64,000 bases of DNA. Source: Moniliella sp. 'wahieum' (taxonomy: Eukaryota; Basidiomycota; Moniliellomycetes; Moniliellales; Moniliellaceae). Position 1 is the stretch's first letter. Every line of letters begins with the position of its first letter. A program made the translations under genes and the position numbers. The DNA lies in the NCBI GenBank assembly GCA_003971905.1, contig RSEE01000065.1:310001-374000 (forward strand), in the 5' to 3' direction. Below the pieces are notes generated by a model that worked only from the letters and a program-made list of their open reading frames with translations, had not been told where the DNA came from and searched no databases. Below are positions 57,067 through 64,000 of this stretch, piece after piece.

Positions 57067-58716
57067 ATGGGGCGGCTGCGCCAATGCTCACGTCAAAGCC
57101 ACCCTCCGATGCCCAGGCCAGTCGGGTATTACCAACTCCTACGTCAACTCACGCCTTTGGAGACAAAGAGAATGCGGAACCTGATCTCCAGCGTGATGGG
57201 CAATGAATGTTTCCATGTGTCCGTGGGACAATGTTGAGGCGAGGCTTACAGACGACGACGTCAGCTTTTGCACCTATAGAGTGCTATGCGCTGCACCTTT
57301 GATCAATTTGAATGCCTCCTGTTCCGGAGTACATTTGTGGAAGGGTATACTAGTTGAAAAATGGGGGCGTATCCTCGTACTTGTTCATGATCAATCAGGA
57401 GAGTAGTGTTCCAGAAGGCAGCAACCAAGAGGAAAATGGCCAGGACAGTGCATACAACCCAGCATATATCAGCGTCTTGTTTTCTCGCTGACCTTGGGCA
57501 CCTCAAAGGGGCCCAAGCTGCGTGCACTGTGCCCGATTCTGAGCCTGCTTTGGAGTCAGGGACGGTGCGCGTCCGCGTCACTGCGTGCCCAACTATACTA
57601 TACTAATTCCTGTGTACTAGTACCGTTTCCGGCTGCAACGCGCCATTGCTGATGATCTTCGCGACACACTCCGCGTCTATGTCAGTGGGAACCACCGTCT
57701 GCCAACCCAGCTGGAGGGGAGCATCTTCGTCTATCGTGATCCGCGTCGAGAGCACGTCCTGCCTGAGTACCAGAATAAATGCACGGCCTCACTTCCATAT
57801 AACCCTAAGGACATAGCCGGGCTTTGGTACTCAAGTGTCGATGGAGTTGTGGTGCGGCTGTTACCGACATCGCGCATGCATTAGCTGACCACAGGAAGGA
57901 CAGTTGGATACACGCGGACTCCTCTCTGTTGGAATATATGCCACCCAACCCGTGCCTTTGTTGCCCACAGCTCATCGAGCGGTCATCATACGCGGGAGTG
58001 GTGCATTCCCCTCCCACACCGGTGTTGTTTCGCGACGCTGCTGTTCCTCTCTCTCTGCTCATGCCCACAGTGCTGGAGTTCTAGGATGCAAGATGTGAAG
58101 TGGGTGCTTATGATATAGGCGCCAAATCCAACTCCGACCCCGCGGGACATGCACCGCAGCCAACGGCTACCACAGGCCCCCCCAGGCACCCGCAACCGCG
58201 CACCTCCGACGCACACTGGCCTACGCCTACCCCCCACCAGCCCAAGGCGAACAGGGCCGTCTGCGTCTCGCTGTCCCCACAGAGAGCCAGTGCCCCCCCG
58301 CCACACACCTGTCGCCCGCTCCCGATCAGAGCGCGTCAGCCTCCACAGACCTCCACACGAGCTGCCCAAAGCACGGGGACGGGGGCGCTCTTTTCCAGCC
58401 GATGGTGACGTCACTGCAGTGGGAGGGCTTAGACTCGGCGGGCGCCTCCCCCGGACAAATGCCGCACCTGTCCAGCGCATTCCCTCGCAGCTGTGGCCTG
58501 CTGAGCGACGCTTACAAGTAGCTAATAGTAATGCTAACGACTCGGATCGATGCTTGGCTGCCCCGCGTGACCCGCATGACTGCAACATCAAGTGTCGCCA
58601 CAGGCCGTCGCTCTCTACTTCGTCCGCTATCCTCACCACCACCTCTTCCCTCACCCCTCACCAGGCCACCGCCTCTTCCTTCTCCTCTTCCCCTTTGCCG
58701 TGCCATTTGACACACG
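57067..58716. other. Mostly non-coding; coding-like segment 57621-57884
   Basis: A plus-strand frame from 57621 to the stop at 57884 reads RFRLQRAIADDLRDTLRVYV ... PEYQNKCTASLPYNPKDIAG LWYSSVDGVVV-like text with balanced composition, directly after an in-frame TAG at 57618. It may belong with the remnant at 56581. The right part (58100-58716) is promoter-like sequence for the penta-EF-hand gene with low-complexity frames only. Confidence 0.35.
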
Positions 58717-59469
58717 ATGCACCACTTTCGGCGTAGCTTCCATGAGGGAAAACGCATCGAGCAGTTCCCCTCGCCGCACCGTGTGTCGTTTGTTGGACCC
58801 CCTCCAGGTGCCAACCCGACCATCTGGTGAGTGCCAATCTCTGTCCGCTCTCTATTCAACGTGCTCCCTAAGCAGCTGACTTGTCTTGCCACCCCGTTCA
58901 CTCCGTGTGCAGGAAATATTTTGTTGCGGTGGATACCAATCGGTCGGGTGCGATCGATGCGCGCGAGCTGCAGCGTGCGCTTGTCAATGGCGACTTTACC
59001 CATTTTGATTTGCCACGATCACGATGCTTTGTTCCAGTTTTCGCGCCACCGGACGGGCGAGCTGGTGTACGAGGAGTTTGCAGCCTTGTACACTTACATT
59101 CTCCAATGGTCCGATTGCTTTCGCCAAGCGGACCGAGATGGGTCCGGGACGATTGATGAACAAGAGATGGGAATGGCGCTGCGCAACTTTGGTTTCAACC
59201 TCGATCCCTCTACGCTCCACATGATCATGGTCAGGTACAGAGGCGTGAGCTCCCAGCCAGGCATTACTTTTGACCGCTTTGTCCGGGCTTGTGTAGCGGT
59301 CAAGGCCTTGACTGAGGGGTTCCAGCGATTTGACACCCAGGGAAGAGGGTATGCGCAGATGTCCTACAAGGATTTTATGGAAATCCGTGAGTTTTCTTCT
59401 TCCCCCCCCCTTCTGCTGCTGGCGCTGTCGATTGACATGCATCTATACACAGACTTCAAGGCACCTTAA
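58717..59469 (+). CDS. Penta-EF-hand calcium-binding protein (PEF1/ALG-2 type)
   Basis: These proteins bind Ca2+ and act in membrane repair, secretion or polarity. Exon 1 (58717-58826) encodes MHHFRRSFHEGKRIEQFPSP and GPPPGANPTIW; an 87-bp intron (58827-58913) splits the Trp codon. EF-hand 1 has the canonical loop DTNRSGAIDARE; EF-hand 3 has DRDGSGTIDEQE; a degenerate loop (DTQGRGYAQMSYKDF) follows. A 66-bp intron (59387-59452) leads to a short last exon ending HFKAP. Two -1 steps lie between EF1 and EF3: near 59013 (restores DLATITMLC) and in a T run at 59039-59042 (restores SFSRHRTGELVYEEF). The N-terminal tail is shorter than the Gly/Pro-rich tail of many relatives, so an upstream exon is possible. 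Confidence 0.82.
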
Positions 59470-59873
59470 AGCTGCATCCTCTTTTGTTTATTGGACCCCC
59501 GGTAACGAGGGTCTTGTTTGCTGATGGTGCCACATTTACAGGCTCATGCTTATCTGCCCCCGATCTGAATAGGTCTATGTATACTTGTGTCTGATCGTTT
59601 GCGACTGTGAATCCTCTGCTGTGCACATTATCTGTACCCAAAGTGCCACCGCATCATTCCCTGTTCTTGACCTGACCTCATCAGCTTCTAATCATTATCA
59701 TCATTTACTGGCACAAAAATGACACGGGGGTGCATTCGTCGATACCAGCCCCCCCTCCCCGAATTGTCTTGCAAAAGCGCAGCTGTAGAATGCAGAGGGG
59801 AGGGGGACGGAGTGCAGAGGCCGGAAGCTCAGCATACTTCTCGAGTTAGCGTTGAGAAGGCGCTCAATCGTAG
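59470..59873. other. Short convergent intergenic region
   Basis: Presumed 3' UTRs of the penta-EF-hand and Pumilio genes. Nothing else seen. Confidence 0.6.
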
Positions 59874-61595
59874 CTACCTGCTTGGGCGTCCCCGCTGCGG
59901 CGTGTGACATGCGACGACCAGGGGGGTGCGAGGACCCAGCGAACCGAGGAGAGCCAACGGGCTAAGCACGTTGCCTCCCGTGGGCGATGAGGGCAGGCTG
60001 GTCCCACTAGGTGAGAGGGGCGACTTGTCCCCCTTAAGGCTAGGTTGTGGAGAGCCGGAGTCAGCAGATCGTCCAATCGTGCTTTGGTGGTCACATCGGC
60101 CAGGGTAAGAATGCGTTGCAATACGTAGTTGCCATACAAGTCGTGCAAAAGGATCAGAGCAATCACTTCCTCTTCTCTATCCTCGCCCGTCTGGTGCGCA
60201 GGAACAGACAATCGACAATCCATCGGAACAGGCACCTTTCCCCCCGTCTTCTTGCCCAGTCTCTCGCTTCACTGGGCGCAAAGGGGTTGCGACCCGAGCG
60301 AAGGAAATAAGGTGCTCCATTACGTTCGAAGCGTACTTATGCCGTGAAAGACGAAGAAACAGTCGTACCCCGTTTCGGGGCCAGAAGGAGAGATAGAACG
60401 ATTCTTTCTCTCTCTTCCTCGGGCACAGACCCATCGCGGCGTAACAGCCATTGAACCAAATAATTGCCGTATGCATCTGTGCACAGATCGAGGGCATAGT
60501 GTACAATCTGGGCAGCCAAAGACCTTGTTTGGGAGGGTGGGCAATGTTCCAATAATCGTTGGAGCACCCGACAAGCGTAGTGATGCTTCCCCGTCCACAA
60601 AACGTGTGGTTCAAAAGCTCCGATCAGGTGGGAGACCACTCTCTTGCGGCTTGCTCCGTTTCAACATGGGGGGCAGGGTAATGATGATCAACTGTAGAAC
60701 ATGGTTGGCATTTTGGTCGGCCGCCAGCAATCGACCTCCTCCTCGTTTGTGACTAGCGGGAGAGCAAGGTCTGCGACCTGGGGAATAGAGAGATAAGGCA
60801 ATGCTCGCTGGAGCACTCGACAAGCGTACTGGTTTTCGCAATTGACGGCACGTCCACACCCTTGGGATCAAAGAACCCCAGGACCCCAACAGTTGGGACG
60901 ATCTGCCGCCGAGCCATGTTCCAACAGTTTCTGCACTACCTGCATTTTTCAACGTCAGTGATTGCCGAAGGAGTTAGGATGGCGACCCACATAGTTTCCG
61001 TAGACGTCATACATCAGGTCTTGAGCGTGGTCACCCACTTCGGTCAAGACAAGGCCACGTTCTTCCTCGGTGGCGTGGTCCAAATAATGTTGTAGGCGTC
61101 TCGAACCCAGCTGGTCGCGAGAAAGACGTATGGCTTGGCCGTGTAGGTTTCCACCTGCGGCAAGAAGGGGCTCGGTCAGAGAGACGGAGGACCGATGAGA
61201 ACTGCCCTTTGGGAAGGACGTGCCCCCCTTGGCACCATCAATCAGCGAGAACGGCGACCAGGCGGAAGAGCGCGGGTGCCAACACCATAAGTGGCAACGG
61301 TAGGCGAGTGGGGATGAGGGTACCAAGGGTCATAGGTGTACTGCCACCCCCCCCCGTGCATTCGGGCATATCCCAGGGCTGGGACCAGTATCCTTGGGGA
61401 GTGTAAGGAAAGTAGGTGGGCGAAGTAGGCGTGGCGGGAGAAGCTCCTCCCTGTGGTGGAGCGTACCCATACCACACGGGATGCAGGGGATAGATGTCCC
61501 CGTGTGACTGGGGGGACTGAGAATTGGGGCAGGGGCGGTGGCGTCTTCTGTTCCTTGGCGCGGGGGCGCGGTGTTGATCTGGGGGGGAATGCCAT
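59874..61595 (-). CDS. Pumilio (PUF) RNA-binding protein, eight repeats, Puf3/Pumilio-type code
   Basis: PUF proteins bind mRNA 3' UTRs and repress translation or promote decay. All eight repeat cores can be read in order: LGSRRLQ, YGNYVVQ, YACRVLQ, NANHVLQ, YACRVLQ, YGNYLVQ, YASNVME, YGNYVLQ. Their base-contact residues (S-R-Q, N-Y-Q, C-R-Q, N-H-Q, C-R-Q, N-Y-Q, S-N-E, N-Y-Q) are those of Pumilio/Puf3, so the predicted target is UGUANAUA. A 51-bp intron (60990-60940) splits repeat 2 between NY and VVQKLLEHG. The N-terminus is Pro/Tyr-rich (APPQGGASPATPTSPTYFPY). The end after the repeats (LKGDKSPLSPSGTSLPSSP) stops at 59874. Several -1 steps interrupt the repeats. Confidence 0.85.
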
Positions 61596-62124
61596 TTACC
61601 TTCTCTGTAGGGGTGTTATGGGCAGAGGGAGAGGATGGCTAGCAAGCGGTGGCACACTGAGGATGGCGAGGGTGGTGGCGGGAGTGAAAGCCAGCGGAGT
61701 AGCCGCGACTCTGAGGCGATAAGGTGTTAGGACTGGATTCCCCTAGCAACCGTGCGAGCCCGGGGGTAGTGGTCGCCGCAGCGTTACAGCAATGCTGATA
61801 AGATCGGCGATGATTAATTGATTAAAGCGTCTTGATTAATATGTTACCTTGATCACGATCATGGGGCATAGCGTAGACAGCAAACAACCAAAAGCTACTG
61901 ACCGTCCTGACCACCATCTCTACTACAACCCCGTTCCCAGCGATTGCTACTCTTTGCCCATCCTGTCAACAGCCACAGTGTGCTCGCAGGTCTCTCACCA
62001 CCAAGGGCCCTCTACCTTCAACATCAACGTCTCTGGCGCTGCAGATACATGGAGAAAGTATGTGAATACATAGGATGGCCCTCCAAAAGCCATGCCAGAG
62101 AAGGCCAACGGAAAGAGATGCATA
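61596..62124. other. Intergenic
   Basis: A TTGATTAAAGCGTCTTGATTAA word near 61816-61838. No gene is supported; short plus-strand frames at 61849-62144 look non-coding. Confidence 0.55.
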
Positions 62125-64000
62125 CTACGATGCGACCACTTTAGCCGTCTTGCGTTCCAGCTCCTCCAGCCGCACTTCAAGCTCGTCGGCTCGATCACGG
62201 ATGAGAAGCAGACGCTCCAAATCGCGTAGAAACGCACCTGTCGAATCACCCGAACAGGCCGCATTGCCCGGCGAAATTGGCGAGGCTGCCGCCACGCCCA
62301 AGGCCGAGTCCAGCGCCGAAAAGTCTTCATCCCAATCCAGGCCGGTTAACAGCGCTGCTGCTGCCTCTTGGCGACTGAGTTTGGTCTTGGAATTTTTGTC
62401 CATTGCTTTGGCCTTGGACGCTTTGGTAGTCTTGTGCGCCGACTTGTCCCGCCCAATCGTTCCTGGGGAGTGGGGGTAGGGTAGAAGAGGCGGTGGCCTC
62501 CTCAAACATCAGCACCATTCTCCGACTCACGGAACTGCCAATCCCCAAAAGTTGCTCGCTCTTTCTTTGGCCTCTTGAGGGAGAGAGGGCAGTACGAAAC
62601 GAATTTTGCCCAGGTGTCTGCGTCCATCCCATCGGGTTGGACGAGGGTAGACTCAGCACCAGGATAGGGGTTAGGCAGTTCACGCTGTTTCCCCTTGTAC
62701 ACAGCAAATTTAGGACGTTCCGACGCGGTCTTCCGCCTCTTTCCGGTACAGGGTCAAACGCACAATGGAAAGTAGAACTTTTTCCCAGTCCGAAATCAGG
62801 CCAAGCCGAGAAGGGATGAGGGGCCGGCGGAGAGGGGATGCCCATTCGCACCTTGTTTTGGGCATCGAAGCAAGGGTGAGGGAAGAGGTTGCGGTCTTGT
62901 CTGCTGGGATGCGGAACGAGGGCATCGGAAATGACTTGGTATGCGTCTTCCAGACCCGACTCAATCATTCGGACAGCCGTGGCTGGATCAAAGTTTTTCG
63001 GATCGGCCCGAGGCTTGGACAGGGCTAGGTAGTTTGGTTTGGTTTTGGGGGTTGGGGGATGGGGTTTCCCTCCCGGCTGATCCTCCTCTTACATCTTACC
63101 CATTGTGCAAGTCGAGGGGGAAGAGGCAGCAGACCATGTCGCCCACCATTGACATAACCCCGCTCCAGGTCTGCGTCCGACACAAATCCACAAGAACGCG
63201 ATACGTCGCGGCCCGTCTTGGCGGAGACGAGTTCGGCGAAGATCATGGCGAACGCGACTTGCTCGGTAACCTGTGATGGATTGGACGCAAAGCATTCTCC
63301 CTGGTAGGCAGGGGGAGCAGTGGCCGGGGACAAGTCTGTGCTTAAAGTGGGTTGAGGAGGTAATACAGGTTCAGGCTTGGGAAGGGGATGGGAAGATGAG
63401 CTCCCGACACCACGATCAACCGAGTCAGACAAAGAGCTGTTGAGGCATGTACCTTAGCCGTCGGGGTAAGACTACTCGGCGCTGGCGGAGAAAGTCTGTT
63501 TTTTGTCGTTGGAGTAAGGTGTTTGTAGGCATCGGTGAAGGACCGGGACCTTTGATACCGAAGATGGTGACAAGGGTTCTTCGCTCGTCCCCGGCGTTTC
63601 CAAAGACGCATTGACAGGGTTTAACTCAGGTTCATCCTCTTCCGACTCCCACTCCGCCTCGTCGTCATATTCCACCGACTCCTCGGAATCAGACTTGGGA
63701 GGAGGGCGGGGTGGGCGGAGCCCAATGTCGGGGTGAGACGCAGCTCGGTAAGTCGCATCCAGGTTATCATGAATCTCGAAGAGTTGATCCAGGGTATCGC
63801 GCATGCCCCTTAGTTGTCCCAGGCGTCGGCTGACGTCGGCAACCAATATATCGGAGACTTCGGCGGTAGCTGCGCCAAAGGGAGTGGAGGCCAGACCGGC
63901 TGTGGCCCGGGCGGCTTCCTCCGCATGCTTGGCCATGCGAGCAGTTGCTTCCGCCAGAACACACTGTTTCTTCATAAGCTCCACCTGCCGATTGGCTTGT
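62125..64000 (-). CDS. Unrecognised acidic protein, partial at window edge
   Basis: The frame is open to the right edge, so the N-terminus is missing. Visible text: MKKQCVLAEATARMAKHAEE and RLGQLRGMRDTLDQLFEIHD NLDATYRAA-like helices, then an acidic stretch (SDSEESVEYDDEAEWESEED). Further on are VTEQVAFAMIFAELVSAKTG, MIESGLEDAYQVISDALVPH, ISDWEKVLLSIVRLTLYRKE, KGKQRELPNPYPGAEST and a C-terminal coiled coil (FLRDLERLLLIRDRADELEV) ending AKVVAS. The first helices faintly resemble a GAT domain, as in endosomal adaptors, but I would not assign it. Introns and frame steps separate the blocks near 63470, 63030, 62760 and 62500. Confidence 0.5.

Noticed and set aside
1-64000. tRNA, 5S rRNA and CRISPR arrays
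   Set aside because: Looked for T-loop signatures (GTTCGAATCC-like), a 5S-like sequence and regularly spaced repeats; none convincing. The only short regular repeats are microsatellites.

Overview
The window looks like nuclear DNA of a filamentous or yeast-like basidiomycete. Coding DNA is GC-rich and introns are short (about 50-105 bp) with GTACGT/GTATGT/GTGAGT donors and CTGAC/CTAAC-type branch sites. The families are fungal: BUD22, HSE1, ERJ5, DUF1765, a Rua1 C-terminal-domain regulator, fungal Zn2Cys6 and C2H2 factors, and a DUF6534 seven-helix protein of a kind common in basidiomycetes. I cannot fix the subphylum. No rRNA, tRNA or CRISPR was found.

Layout. 1-9.6 kb: BUD22-like ribosome-biogenesis protein (+), C2H2 plus fungal-trans-domain factor (+), ESCRT-0 subunit HSE1 (-). 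11-16.5 kb: secreted histidine phosphatase (+), Sec14-like CRAL-TRIO protein (+), ER J-protein ERJ5 (-). 19.4-29.5 kb: REG1-like PP1 regulatory subunit (+), ATP synthase subunit b ATP4 (-), an unrecognised gene (+), a doubtful small membrane protein (+), CTD-interaction-domain protein (-), Sds3/Dep1-like histone-deacetylase subunit (+), Rua1-like regulator (+). 30.4-42 kb is a transposon-rich interval: a duplicated block bounded by a perfect 27-bp direct repeat, three copies of an LTR-like sequence, an apparently recent Ty1/copia element with LTRs and a 5-bp target duplication, and a LINE remnant. 42.4-64 kb: DUF1765 protein (+), DUF6534 membrane protein (-), Zn2Cys6 factor (-), formamidase (-), coding-like debris (+), penta-EF-hand protein (+), eight-repeat Pumilio protein (-), and an unrecognised partial gene (-) at the right edge.

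Reading frames are broken in most genes in one consistent way: the frame always steps by -1, as if one base were missing, and the step can usually be placed in a run of G or C. ERJ5 and the REG1-like gene read through cleanly. This looks like consensus error (homopolymer under-calling) rather than decay, so I call the affected genes CDS and state the breaks. Exact starts and exon joins are less certain than the family calls.

The most interesting signals are: an in-frame UAG exactly between gag and pol of the young copia element; a four-fold PPGLxPxDPxYAxWY repeat in the HSE1 tail; an 18-nt microexon in the Rua1-like gene; and intergenic islands of short self-complementary words (ATCGAT, AAGCTT, AACGTT, ACCGGT, ACATGT) that recur across the window.
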